Source: Ricinus communis
Lineage: Eukaryota; Streptophyta; Magnoliopsida; Malpighiales; Euphorbiaceae
Assembly: GCF_019578655.1 (NCBI RefSeq)
Contig: NC_063264.1
Coordinates: 19,146,429 to 19,210,428 of the forward strand
DNA length: 64,000 nucleotides
Reading direction: 5' to 3'
The translations under genes and the position numbers were made by a program. Of this stretch, positions 22,534-33,420 are shown piece after piece. Position 1 is the stretch's first letter, and each line of letters opens with the position of its first letter. A model generated the notes under the pieces. That model was given only the letters and a program-made list of their open reading frames with translations, was not told the origin of the DNA and ran no database searches.

Positions 22534-24582
22534 CTTAACCCTTTGTTGAATTGAAGGAAAATAAGAGAAAGAAGAAAGAAGAAAAAAGAAGAAAAGAAGA
22601 AAATAAGAGAGGAAAATAAGTCTTTTATGTTTGAAAAATAGAGGAAAATAACAGAGGATGGAAAAAGATATTGTTTCTCTGTTTTAGAAAAAGATGAAAT
22701 AAAAGATAAAAAATTAAGAAAGTAGAAAATAAAGGATGGATTCCTTCTTTTATTTTCCATCCATCCAAATAAAAGGAAGCCTTCCTAAAAAAAATCTCTA
22801 ACATAGGGTACAAAGAGAAATGATGTTGCTATTGATTGAATTTTAAATAATATGATTTTTATAATAAAAATTTAAATATAAAAAAATAAAATATTTTATT
22901 TAAATCTAATAAATTATTATTATTTTATTTTTTATTTCTTGAGCATTAATGATTTTAGTTTCTCTTTTTTTTTTTTGTCAATAAAAAGATAAAAATTATA
23001 AATATCAATTAAATCAAATGTATAAAAATTTGTAATACATTTATTAAATATAGAGTAAAAAGTAAAGTTTGGCTCTCTCAAGCTCAAGTCGTTTGAAAAT
23101 AATTAGGCTTGCGAATAGCTCGAGCTCGAGCTCGGTTCGATGAATAGCTCGAGATCAGTTAAAATTTGATTCATTAAATGGTTGCATAATGAGAAAAACT
23201 CGAGTTCAAGTTCGGGCTAGTTAAACATTTTTTAATAATCAATAACAACATCTAAAAATATAACAAAGAATGATGAAAGTATCAAATTTAATAAAAAAAA
23301 TTAAATTTACAATAAAATAATTAAAATCAGTTTTTAAAAAGATAGCAAAACATGTAAAGAAAAAGGTATTACTAAAAGAACATGAATAATAAAAGTAAAG
23401 ACCATCGGTGCATAAAAATCACAAAAAGATCATATTAGACATATCACAAGTTTGTGTTAACTTAAAAAAAGATATAAACAAACTCCATTATTTTATTTTC
23501 TAGTGACACTCACCTTTTAATGAATAATATTTATAAAATTTAAAATAAATTTTAAAATATAAAGATAATCGAAATATGATATAATAAAATAGTTAAATTA
23601 TTTTATAATAATATATTAACTTATATAAATTACAGTGTTGATTTATTTTAACTTAGTTTTCAATTTGATTACCATTTATAAATATAAATATAAATTCAAT
23701 CCAAACTTTTAATTAAATTAAGATTTTTTTTCAAAGATACTATATAATTCAACACCGACACTCCACTCTATTAACTCTCAAAATTCGAGTTAGATAAATA
23801 TGAGATATCTAAAAAGTGAGTAGTATGAGATTGAAAAGAAAATACTTTCTGATGATTGCAATACCACTGACTATATTTATTTAGACACAATATTAATTTT
23901 TTTTCTATGCTAGTACTTTATTAGTCATGATCTATTATATACTAATTAAATATTATGTATAAAGTTTGCATGACCTTGCACTTGTCCTTACATTTAATCC
24001 TCAACGTGTATATTTTTTAGGACATTACTATGTTGGCTCTTATTTGGAATGAATAATAAATGTCAAATATAATATTCATTAGTTTTTACATTGACTCTTA
24101 TTTTGAGGGTTTGGACTGAAAGCAGCCATGTTGTTTAATAAATTTTTATCATTAAATGACATGGCACAAGGCTGGGCAGGCTCTGCCTTGGCCTCAATGT
24201 GCACGAGTTTACCCTGAATGTACACGAGTTCAGGCTGAACTTGCCCGAGTTCAACCTGTTAGCTTGGCCGAAAATGTATATTTTGGGTCCGAGGTCTTCT
24301 CAATCGATCTTCGGGAGTATTTCCTTAGGGCTTAACATATATCCTTAATTGAAAAGTATTCCACCAACTAAATTATTTAATTATCAGGCTTATCAAAATT
24401 TTGATCCAAAATTTTTTATGCTGACAGTTGCATTGTCTACTTGTATTGTTGCTTGCCAAAACCATATATTATTTTACAAGCTCATCTATTCGATGGTGGA
24501 AAGAAGCCATGGATGTTTAAAATGCTGCCTTAATTATAAAATAATACATGAAATTTGGTTCTTGCCACCTTCGATATGCACA
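22534..24582. other. AT-rich interval without a supported gene
   Basis: The right side of the polyubiquitin locus has A/G-rich runs (22555-22760). The stretch from 22800 to 24130 is very AT-rich and without coding signal. At 23105-23150 and again near 23195 the words GCTCGAGCTCGAGCTCG and CTCGAGTTCAAG form a small GC-rich cluster that looks like the edge of an old dispersed repeat. A 21-base tandem repeat is listed separately. The 78-codon frame at 24349 is not recognised. Confidence 0.45.
24193..24255 (+). repeat. Three tandem 21-bp units
   Basis: Three adjacent units share the pattern CTnAAnnTGnnCGAGTTnAnn: the first has CAATGTGCACGAGTTT, the second GAATGTACACGAGTTC and the third GAACTTGCCCGAGTTC. 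They are degenerate, so the array is old. It is surrounded by AT-rich sequence. Confidence 0.6.
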
Positions 24583-24819
24583 TAGTTACTAGCAAATGGG
24601 TATATGGGTCTCTTGATAAACATATAAAGTTAGATTAGTAGCTAAGAATCGTCAACGATTTGTAGGAGTTGATTACTTTGAAACCTCAGTCATGTTGTTA
24701 AGCCTTCTACCATAAGGGCAATCTTTTCTTTAGTTGTCACCTTTAATTGGCAAATTTAAAAAATTGACATAAATAATGCCTCATTGAATGAAGATTTGAA
24801 GGAAGTTGTCTTTAACACA

Positions 24820-25138
24820 ATGCATATTTAGATACCTGAATTTTGATCATTTAGTCACTTTCATTCCTTAACTTTTAACTTAATCTAGCAAATATCTAAA
24901 CTCTGTTTTAATAATTTGTTAGACACTTTTAATTTTTGATTTAACCGAACAGACACCTGAATTTTATTTTATGATAATATTAAAACACCTATGCATAATA
25001 CATGTTGAAGTGTTGGATGTTGAATGGAGCCATTTGTAAAAAAATTAGATATTACAAATTGAGGTATCTATCAGGTTAAATAAGAAATTAAGATGTTAAA
25101 GTAATTAAATTGTTAAATTCAGGTGTCCAAATATACAT
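24820..25138. mobile_element. MITE-like insertion in the Copia fragment
   Basis: About 319 bases interrupt the Copia reverse transcriptase between two codons that are otherwise nearly contiguous. The left end ATGCATATTTAGATACCTGA and the reverse complement of the right end ATGTATATTTGGACACCTGA match at most positions, and TIR similarity runs on for about 24 bases. The interior has no ORF and carries further copies of the ACACCTGAATTTTA word. I find no clear target duplication, so the superfamily is not assigned. Confidence 0.65.
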
Positions 25139-25139
25139 T

Positions 25140-25725
25140 TGCCTTGTTTTTATGGCTTAGCCTGACGGTTTTGTGGGTGCTTCTAAATCCAATTTTGTGT
25201 ATACGCTTCAAATAGCTCTTTATGGAATCAAACAAGCCCTAAAAACTTGGTTTGATAAGCTGAAACAGGCTTTACATGCTTGGAGATTTCGTAATTCTTC
25301 TTCTAATTCATCTTTATTCATTTGTAGAAAAAAAAGGTAACTTGATGATTTTAATAGTATATGTTGATGACATTTTGGTTATTGGCGATGACTTTTCTTT
25401 GATTCAACATGTTATCACTAATTTTAATGGTCAGATTTCTCTTGAAAACCTTGGATCAGTCAACTATTTTCTTGTTTTTGAGTCTCACAGGGACTCTACA
25501 AGTTTATATCTAACTCAATCAAAGCACATTTTTAATTTGTTACTCAAAACTAATATGGATGCAACTAAACCAAGTTCCACTTCTATGGGTCTTAAGCTAA
25601 AACCGTCTATCAATGATAGTGATTCATTTGATCAACCAAAATTGTTACAGAGTGTTATTGGTACACTTCAATATTTGTGTATGACTAGACATGATATATC
25701 TTTTGCAGTTAATAAGTTGAGTTAG
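25140..25725 (+). pseudogene. Copia reverse transcriptase, C-terminal half
   Basis: The open part (25276-25725) contains the catalytic motif IVYVDDILVIGDDFSLIQHV, then LGSVNYFLVFE and YLTQSKHIFNLL, and the connection motif SVIGTLQYLCMTRHDISFAV. These are standard Ty1/copia landmarks. Upstream the frame is broken by a stop in the MAQPDGF-like motif and by shifts near 25270. The RNase H end to about 26210 follows in shifted frames (CVFLGPNLLTWSSQKH, SSTKSEYRVL). Confidence 0.85.
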
Positions 25726-26282
25726 TTTCTTCAAGCTCCAATTTTTTTACATTGGGCAGTCTGCAAAATATACTCAGATATTTGCAAGGTATAAAACATG
25801 TTGATATACATTTTAAACCTTCTTCTTCTCTTTGCTTTTAGAAGGTTATTTTGATGCTGACTTGGGCGGCAATGTGGATGATCAAAGGCCATTAGTAGTC
25901 ATTGTGTATTTCTTGGTCCAAATCTTCTTACTTGGTCTTCTCAAAAGCATCGTGTCTAAGAGTAGCACAAAGTCTGAGTAAAGGGTCCTCACATCTGCTA
26001 CTAGAGAGTTGGTTTTGTCACATTCCTTATTCTTTGAGTTGAGAGTTCCTATTGTCAAGCCATCTGCCCTTTGGTATGATATAGTTAATGCAGGTTCTCT
26101 TGCTTCTAACACCTCGTTGATGTCAATTTCATTCGAGAAATGGTGATTGCATAGCAAATTGATATTCAATATATACCAATTGAAGAGCAACCAACTAATT
26201 TACTAAGTGTTTGTCTGCTGATAGATTCAAAAATCTTTGTTCCAAAATTAGTCTAGTTAATACTAGTCCTAGCTTGAGGGAG

Positions 26283-26430
26283 TGTAATGAGTAACTACTC
26301 TTAGATGATTACTTAGCTTATAAATAATTGTCCAACTGTCATTATTTTCTCTTGTATATATATATACTCTTCATTTCATTAATAATAGTTGAGGCATTCA
26401 TTATCTTTCTATAATTCTTTCTTTTCATCT
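26283..26430 (+). repeat. Copia 3' LTR fragment
   Basis: The LTR follows the purine tract and starts TGTAATGAGTAACTACTC. A TATATATATACTC word near 26358 could be its TATA region. The 3' end cannot be fixed because no second LTR is in the window. Confidence 0.45.
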
Positions 26431-27585
26431 TATCTTCATATTTAAATAGAATAAAAATTATATTGATAGTAAAATTAGAATAAAATAAATTCTGTTAATT
26501 AGTCTAGAATAATAAATTAAAAAAGTAAGAAAAATAGAAAATCATTAAAATGACCTGAAGAAAATATTTCAACAACAAAGGAAATTGATCGGCTTGAAGT
26601 TCTAAGTTCTGTATTAACTGCCCAATCTACTACTAATTCCTAGATATTCTATAATTTATAGTCTTAGAAATGCTTATCCCTTTAATCTCAATAAAATTTT
26701 TGTTGTTGCTGGAGTTTTAATCTTCAGAATACTGTTAAACTCAACCATTGGTATTTTCTCTTAATATTAGCTTTTAATTATTTTCATTTAATTATTAATA
26801 GGTCAAATTTAGTTCAATTACAAAAACATTAACAAGCACTATAATTTATAACTGAATTATTTTCTGTTTTTTTCTTTGGTAAAATACATATTAGAAAAAA
26901 TATCAAGCATTTTATTGTATCAAATATTACATGTAACTTTAGCACCTAGAAAAAAAGTTAAAACAAATATAAAATTAACTTCATTAGTTGAATTATTATT
27001 TACATGAACTATTTTTAAAATATAATATAGATTAAATGAAATAAAATAAGAGAATAAAATATATATATATATATATATTCTAAGTAAACTTGCTAGATAG
27101 GTTAAAATGGTATAATAGTCTTTATAAAATATAAGAAATAGTAAATAATATTAGAATACTTATTAATATACCAAAAATTACTAAAAAGTCTGGTTAGATT
27201 CTGGGAACAAGTTTTTTCCTATTTTGTCTTGTCTTTATGCTTGTTTTATTTATTGTTGTCATTATAATAACAGCTTCAACTTGTAAGAGAAGTTTACTTT
27301 AAATCAAGTCGAATGTAATGGGCTCTCATGTTTCGAGGGATAAATTTTAACAGCAAATTTTTATTGTCAAGTTCCTCATTTCTCTGATTTTCTTTGTTAT
27401 GTTCTTGAGACCATTTGCTGTGTGTTAAATATTTTCGTTCAACAATTTGTTAAAGAATGAAAGCATCCCATTGATCCCAAGATTAATTCTTCTCTTATCA
27501 CACACGCACACAAAAAGAAAAGAAAAAAGGATAAGGGTTAACTCTTTGATTCTCTGAAACCCTAATAGCAAAAGAAAATTCATCG
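26431..27585. other. AT-rich spacer before the second F-box pseudogene
   Basis: I see no gene here. There is a TA dinucleotide run at about 27060-27080. The last few hundred bases are the likely 5' flank of F-box copy 2, with CT-rich sequence near 27480-27520. Confidence 0.45.
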
Positions 27586-29125
27586 ATGGTTCCACCTTAT
27601 TCCATAATGGGTTCTGCATCAAAACGGCAAAAATGTTGTGAGATAGGAAATGAAGATAGGATCAGCAAGTTGCCAGAGCCGATTCAAGGTCACATATTGT
27701 CATTTCTCTTCACAAACGAAGCCGTTAAAACCAGCATTTGTGCAAGAGATGGAGGCTCGTCTGGACCTCACTTCCCGTTTTATCTTTTCATGATAATGCC
27801 TGTATGAGCAAAAAAAGGAAGAGATCTATTTGTGGATTTTGTGAGCAGGGTTTTCACTCTTCGCGGAAACCTCTGCGTTAAAAGGTTCGTTCTTAAACTT
27901 TTTACTGGATATTAGAGGTAGAGGCATGGATTAAAGCTGCAATTACACATAATGTTGAGGAGATTGAACTTTCCATCACAAGAAGAGGTACTCGTACTCC
28001 TCCACTTGTTCAGCTTCCGCAACTTCTTTTTAGTTGTGTATCTATAAAGGTTTTGAAGCTCCTTGTTAAAGATATGTCCAGGTGTTTGAACTCAATATTC
28101 CTGAATATGTATACATGCCTAATCTCAAGGTCTTTCACTACAAGTCACTACAGCTGCCCTTATGATTCTATCATAGAGAAGGTCTTCTGTAGTTCCCCAA
28201 TTCTTGAAGAATTGCTACTTTGGACGACTTGTCCTGATGATGTCCTGCAAACCATATACATGCAGTCATCTTCACTGAAAAAACTCAATATAATAATCTT
28301 TAGAGAAAAAAAAAAAATTGATCTAGGGTTGTTGTTGATGCCCCAAATCTTGGATTTTGAGCTTATCATCTATAACAGCTTTGACATTGACGTTAAAAAT
28401 TCTTCCTCAATTGTTAAAGCAACTCTTGGTTTTATGGAGCACTATACTGACGATGTTTATAAAACAATTGGGCCTGATGTGGTTCAACTTCTAAGGCAAA
28501 TGTGTAGTGTTTTCTCCAAGATTTTCTCAGGCGAGTCTTATGTTTTCTGTAATGTTTTCTAGAAAAATAAAGCTTAAATCTGACATGTATTTCATTTTCA
28601 GGCTTTTTTTTATGCATCCAAGCACAATTTGCCTTATTTCTATAATTTGACTCAATTAGCAATGTGAGCTTGCGGAATGAATGGTCTAAGTTGCCTGATA
28701 TATTCATAATCTCACCAAATTTAAGAGTTCTCATATTCCCTAAGGTCAATCTAGTTAACCGTAATATGATCATCTATATGTCTCATAGTTTGTCAGCTTC
28801 GATATTATATAAAGCCCTTGGTAATGTTAATAGAATATTTGTCTTTCACAGCTTTATCGTCATAAGATTCCTTGTAAGGCTTTGAATAAAGAATCAGCTC
28901 TGTCTAAGTGCTTGAAGTCATCACTTGAGAGACTTGAATTCATCGGATTTACAGGTATCATACTAGAGATGGAAATGGTAAAATATCTCCTGACAAATAT
29001 ATTGAGAAGTATTAGAATCTCAACTCGGTTACCCAATCGTACTAAGGAAGAATCATAGCTAAAGCTGATGAGAAAGCTATTAACATTTCCAAGGAGCTCA
29101 AAGATGTGTCAAGTTTTAGTTTCTT
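27586..29125 (+). pseudogene. F-box/LRR/FBD protein gene, disrupted (copy 2)
   Basis: A paralogue of the 17386-18950 pseudogene, in the same orientation and with the same exon order. It starts MGSASKRQK and has an F-box segment ISKLPEPIQGHILSFL, then loses frame near 27740, with WTSLPVLSFHDNACMSKKRK continuing in the next frame. Another frame change follows near 27830. The leucine-rich part is open at 28053-28562 (SSPILEELLLWTTCPDD, DIDVKNSSSIVKATLGF). An exon after the acceptor TTTTCAG near 28601 reads YFYNLTQLAM and then stops. The FBD exon starts after TTTCACAG near 28852 (LSKCLKSSLERLEFIGFTG, VKYLLTNILRS). It is more decayed than copy 1. Confidence 0.82.
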
Positions 29126-29945
29126 GAAGAATTTTCCTTGTTTGCTTAGCTACTTGTTGGGGAGAACATGTTCATATACTTGCACAGTATAAGTGGTTGT
29201 TGTTCTTTTCTTTTCTTTTTGTGACAGTAGAATCTAACTTTGATCATAGTTTCTTCATCAGCCAAATCTATGGTTGATGTTATCTTGTTAAACCTGTTGG
29301 AATGCTCAACTTCGTTTAGTCTTTTGTTAAGGAATAAACAAAACAAATATGCAGAAGAATAATCAATCTCATTGAGAAAAGAAAATAGAAAAAGATATAA
29401 AAAGGTATCATGTGGTTTGACGCTTTTGCACTTAAGGGATTATGATTTTTCCATGATAAAGAAGTATTCTGTAATTTAGTCTTCTTACGTTTTTATTATC
29501 GTACAAATTAATATCTTTAGATTTTTATGATTTAATATTAGTATAATAGTTATTTTCATAACAAAATTACTAAGTGATTTAGTATATATTTAACTATGTT
29601 AAATTCAATTTAAATAAAATTAAAATATGTATTTTAATTTTATTAGAAATAAAATGAAATAATTTTTAAAATAAACTTATAATATTTTTCGAAGTATTAT
29701 GATAGTTGATTTTTTGACAGTAGATCACTTATAAAATAATTTTATTATTGAAAATAAATATTATACTAATACTAAATCATAGAAATCTAAAGACATTAAT
29801 TTATAAGATAGTAAAAGTATAAGAATACTAAATCAAATGATTTTTTTTTTGTCATAAATGAATTACAGTCCTCTAAATATAATAAAGTAATGATTTAAGG
29901 GTCAAGTTGCCCCCTAAACTTGGAGTCAATGGCCAATTTAAGGGT
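29126..29945. other. AT-rich spacer, left flank of the nested retrotransposon stack
   Basis: There is no gene. The part from 29400 to 29890 is extremely AT-rich. At 29899-29945 lies a phrase, GGTCAAGTTGCCCCCTAAAC, then GGAGTCAATGGCCAATTTA, that recurs in inverted orientation near 61738-61812. The R1 LTR similarity begins directly after it. Confidence 0.5.
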
Positions 29946-30227
29946 CTAAAAATCTCGATTCGGAAGAATTCTACCGAAAATTCGGCAGAACCTCCCTTAA
30001 ATTACAAACATCTACCCCCCGTATAACGGGTGTAGGACCTGCCAGAAAATACTTCAAATAAAAAGCGATTAATTAACGGTAGTCGGGCCACCAAAACTGC
30101 TATAATTTTTCCAACTCCGCAACACAACACAAAACACGATTATTGGCAGGCAGTCCGACAATTAATTATTTTAACTAACAATCCTTATAATATTTATCTA
30201 ATGCTCAACACAATTAAATAAATTTAG
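29946..30227 (-). repeat. R1 3' LTR, piece left of element D
   Basis: This matches 57281-57560 of the R1 5' LTR: AAAAATCTCGA, then TTCTACCGAAAATT and GGCAGAACCTCCC, and further on AACTCCGC and CAGTCCGACAA. It breaks off at the start of element D, and the matching sequence resumes at 48793 (CTCTAAAATCTACGG, compare TTCTAAAATCAACGG at 57569). Confidence 0.78.
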
Positions 30228-30301
30228 AGCCCGCAGGTTTTCCCTAGCAACATGAAGGTTCAAAGGCCCAAGACGTCTCCAGAATTCCTTGGAAGGCAAT
30301 G

Positions 30302-30334
30302 GAAGATTCTAGAACATTCTAGAACATTCTAGAA
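30302..30334 (+). promoter_or_regulatory. Heat shock element array in D 5' LTR (seven units)
   Basis: GAA and TTC triplets alternate with exact 5-base spacing for seven units: GAA at 30302, TTC 30307, GAA 30312, TTC 30317, GAA 30322, TTC 30327 and GAA 30332. This is the inverted nGAAn repeat bound by trimeric heat shock transcription factors; three units already form a good site. A smaller GAACATTCTAGA lies at 30381-30392. The array is about 120 bases upstream of the TATA box, a usual distance for a heat-responsive promoter. Heat response itself is inferred. Confidence 0.8.
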
Positions 30335-30451
30335 TCATCTAGAAGCATGTAGAATATGTAGATAAGTATGGAATTGGGTAGAACATTCTAGATACTTAAT
30401 CTTAGCCATTAGATCAAATGTATCTTCACCGTCCATTGAGGAGGTGGAGGC

Positions 30452-30462
30452 CTATATATAGC
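30452..30462 (+). promoter_or_regulatory. TATA box of D 5' LTR
   Basis: CTATATATAGC lies about 240 bases before the LTR end and is conserved as TTATATATAGC in the 3' LTR near 48545-48555. It is a strong TATA box in the expected U3 position. Confidence 0.7.
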
Positions 30463-30700
30463 TTAGAGATTTCATTTGTAATCATCAAGCTTAAACAAGC
30501 AAAAGTTCAATAGAAGAGCAAGAAATTTCTCTATTTAAAAGCTCTCTAAGCTTTCTTAAGTTCTCTATTGATTTTTATTGCTATCTTAGCTAGCATTTTG
30601 CCTAGCATTCGAAGAGTAAGTTTGACTAGCTTACTTATCTGCATGTAGAAAGTAGCTAGTGCCACACGGTTTGTTGGTAGAAAGACCAAGCTCGTGACAG

Positions 30701-30713
30701 TTGGTATCAGAGC
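30701..30713 (+). other. Primer binding site of element D (tRNA-Met type)
   Basis: TTGGTATCAGAGC lies one base after the LTR end GTGACA. TGGTATCAGAGC is the complement of the 3' end of plant initiator tRNA-Met and is the usual primer of chromoviruses. Confidence 0.92.
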
Positions 30714-30742
30714 AAGGTTAGCACGATCCTTGAAGAAGTGAA

Positions 30743-31371
30743 ATGGCAAAGACATCGGGAGCAAGTGAGGCTACCAGAGTTACCGAGGAGGTAAGGTAAC
30801 CCCATAGTGAGGTTGTGAAGGACCAACCGGAAGCATCCAAGCCACCCAGGAAGGACAGAGGAAGGTCGAGGGATGTTGTGTCTGACATGGATGCCAGGCT
30901 AGCCAAGATAGAGCTAACTGTGGCCGAGGGACAAGATACGTTCAGGGACTTAGTGCAATGCATTGAGGAGCTCGAGAATGAGAGAGAAGAGCTTCAAGAA
31001 GGGATGCCAGGTGCCTTGAACGAGGGGATGTCCAAGTGTTAAGAATAAGCCAAGACCATGGAGAAAACTTTCCTTGCCGAGGTTGCGACGTTGAAGGAGA
31101 CGCTCGATGGTATGGTTGCTAGGTTATTAGCAGCCGAGGAGGAGCTTATCCTCTGCAAGAAGGCAGCTATCCAGGGAGGCGGAAGCGTGCCTATGGTAGT
31201 CTCTACTCCATCAAATATAGATGTCCTGAAACCTAAAGCTTATAAGGGCTCAAGGAACGCGAAGGAAATTGATAACTTCCTATGGAGCTTGGAGCAATGT
31301 TGTGGTGGAGAAAGAGGAGTGGTGATATTGAAAAAAGGACATGCACCATCAACTCGTGGGGAGAGTTCAAG
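30743..31371 (+). pseudogene. Element D gag, N-terminal part
   Basis: The frame starts MAKTSGASEATRVTEE and is interrupted by stops at about 30798 and 31040 and by a shift. It has a charged coiled-coil region (MDARLAKIELTVAEGQDTFR) and then the gag start of plant chromoviruses, with LKPKAYKGSRNAKEIDNFLW. It is cut at 31371 by insertion of element E; the next codons (GAAGATCTGAAG) are at 44333. The target site TCAAG is present on both sides. Confidence 0.85.
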
Positions 31372-32345
31372 TGATACGAACTCGAACCGAATACGTTCAA
31401 ACACCAAGATGAGCAATGGTGAGAAACTCAAACTGATAAACGCTCTTCCTATTTAAGAGAAAACACCCTTACTAATAAGTTCGAATTGTCGCCCCAAGAT
31501 CTAACTTGAAAGTCTGCAATTGATTATGGAACTAACAAACTTAGCAATAGAACTACTAAGCCCTTTAGTTATAAATAGATGAAAAATGTTCAAACAACCC
31601 AAGAAACTAATAAAAAGTTAATTGATTGATCAAACATGTAGATGTGAAACTAAACTAAACAAGTTAATTTAATCTCAAGAAATTCAAGAGTTAACAACTC
31701 AAGGAAAATAAACTTCAATATTGATCTAATGCCCTTTTGGCCGAAATACATAGCTCTATTTATAGGGTTTTGAAATGATTCTAACCCTAGAAGGACTGAG
31801 AGATAAGGAATAAAAATCAAACCCTAAAAGACTCCTAATATGCGGGTGATCTTATCCCTATAAAGAAGGATAAGATAAAGAGTAATCTAAACAAATTAAA
31901 ATCCTAAATTCATGGAGAAAGTTCTCTTTATCCAGTACTTCCAAAAATATAGGAAATTAACTAAAAAATGGGTCCACTACGAATTTATCTTGAAAAATTT
32001 GAAGCTCTTTTTGCAGGTCCCAGCAGCTCATGAATTGTAAGGCGCGGTCACGCCTTATTGACAATGATCTTCTGTCCAGATTTTGCGTAGCTCACAGGTT
32101 ATAAGGCGTGATCATGCCTTATTGAAGATGAGCTTCTACCTCAATCTTCATTAATAGCAATTACTATCACTATCTTCAAGGCATTGTTATCATCATCAAA
32201 AGCACCATCATTAGCCATCTTCAAAACCTGCTCCAAGTAAGAATTTAAGGCTTGCTTGAACTTCTTACTCCTTGCTCGTGTCATTGGTCCTCCATAGGCT
32301 AGTGGATCCATGCTAGTTGACTTAGATGCATCCTTGGTTGCATCA
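31372..32345 (-). repeat. Element E 3' LTR
   Basis: In plus coordinates it runs TGATACGAAC...GGTTGCATCA. It encodes the end of the polyprotein (minus strand, 32345-32141). In about the first 155 bases it differs from the 5' LTR at eleven sites, all transitions, by my count. Confidence 0.92.
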
Positions 32346-32410
32346 TTCCCCCCCTCTTCGAAAGGATTTGATCTCGAATCAACGCCTTCATCAAAATCAA
32401 AAGGAGACAA
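32141..32410 (-). pseudogene. Element E polyprotein tail extending into the LTR
   Basis: The minus-strand frame MSPFDFDEGVDSRSNPFEEG crosses the polypurine tract and continues inside the LTR through YGGPMTRARSKKFKQALNSY to a stop at 32141. In CRM elements the integrase tail, including a TRARxKK-type motif linked to centromere targeting, is partly encoded in the 3' LTR; this matches that layout. The same codons are in the 5' LTR at 44123-44327. It lies one frame away from the integrase part ending at 32453. Confidence 0.75.
32346..32361 (-). other. Polypurine tract of element E
   Basis: On the minus strand CGAAGAGGGGGGGAA lies directly before the LTR start TGATGC. It is the plus-strand DNA primer of reverse transcription and at the same time codes for residues of the polyprotein. 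Confidence 0.85.
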
Positions 32411-32452
32411 GTCAGCAACATTAAAAGTAGCACTAACATTATACTCACCAGG

Positions 32453-33420
32453 TCAGTCAACTTGGTATGCATTATCATTGATGCGCTCTATCACTTGAAA
32501 TGGACCATCACCACGTGGCATTAACTTTGATTTCCTTTGAATAGGAAACCTTTCCTTCCTGAAATGCACCCAAACCCAATCACCAACTTCAAAAACCACC
32601 CTTTTGCGGCCCTTATTGTGTTGTTTGGTGATTTGTTCATTGCGCCTTTCCAAGTTTGCACGCACTTGTTCATGCAACTTCAACACAAATTCAGCCTTCT
32701 TTGTGCCATCTAAATTCACTTGTTCACTTAAAGGTAAAGCAATCAAATCTAAAGGACTCAAAGGAATAAAGCCATAAACAATTTCAAATGGGAAAAATTG
32801 AGTAGAAGAATGCATACTACGATTATATGCAAATTCAACAAGCGACAAACAATCTTCCCATGTTCTCAAGTTTCGTTTAACCATGGTCCTAAGTAATTGT
32901 GACAGTTCTATTCACTACCTCGGTTTGGGGATGAGATGTAGTAGAAAAAAGCAATTTAGTTCCCAATTTACCCCATAAGGTCTTCCAAAAATAGCTCAAA
33001 AACTTGGCGTCCCTATCACTAACAATAGTTCTAGGCATACCATGTAAACGTACAATTTCTCTAAAGAACAATTCAGCAACATATTGTGCATCATCGGTTT
33101 TCCTACATGCAATAAAGTATGACATCTTTGAAAACCTATCCACAACAACAAAAATACTATCATGTCCACGTTTAGACCTAGGTAATCCAAGCACAAAATC
33201 CATAGATATGTCAATCCAAGGAGCATTAGGTATGGGCAAAGGCATGTACAACCCATTAGGTTATGATTTAGACTTGGCTTGTTTGCATACAATACAATTA
33301 GCACATAATCTAATCACATCAGATTTCATCTTAGGCCAATAGAAATGATCATGCAAAACATCTAAGGTCTTTTGAACACTAAAGTGTCCCATCTAGCCAC
33401 CTTCATGTGACTCTCTCACA
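32453..33420 (-). pseudogene. Element E integrase
   Basis: The zinc-finger part (33420-33260) is readable with stops, including VLHDHFYWPKMKSDVIRLCA and NCIVCKQAKSKS. The core (33251-32889) has [20 protein letters not shown] (first Asp) and [20 protein letters not shown] (second Asp). It then reads [10 protein letters not shown], where four residues between HPQT and the catalytic Glu seem deleted relative to the usual HPQT-DGQT-E. The frame stops at 32889 and restarts at 32884 with the C-terminal domain ([38 protein letters not shown]). Dead as an enzyme. Confidence 0.87.

Larger units (their letters stand above)
24583..26430 (+). mobile_element. Copia (Ty1-type) retrotransposon 3' fragment
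   Basis: The fragment preserves the 3' half of a Copia pol gene followed by an LTR. It opens with VTSKWVY-like and RLVAK-like codons of the reverse transcriptase near 24590-24650, is interrupted by a MITE at 24820-25139, and resumes with PDGFVGA...LYGIKQA. The RNase H part around 25880-26210 has many stops. A purine tract GCTTGAGGGAG precedes an LTR-like start TGTAATGAGTAACT near 26283. The LTR's right end is not clear. No 5' half is present in the window. Confidence 0.82.
30228..30699 (+). repeat. Element D 5' LTR
   Basis: This aligns with 48296-48792. The start TGTCACAGCCTC of the 3' LTR is replaced by diverged bases; a small deletion between GCC repeats could explain this. It contains a heat-shock-element array, a TATA box and ends CTCGTGACA before the primer site. 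Confidence 0.88.

Noticed and set aside
24349..24585. 78-codon frame left of the Copia fragment
   Set aside because: No domain recognised; probably random in AT-rich DNA.
27060..27080. TA run as a TATA box or origin
   Set aside because: It is a simple dinucleotide repeat in AT-rich DNA with no transcript start evidence.
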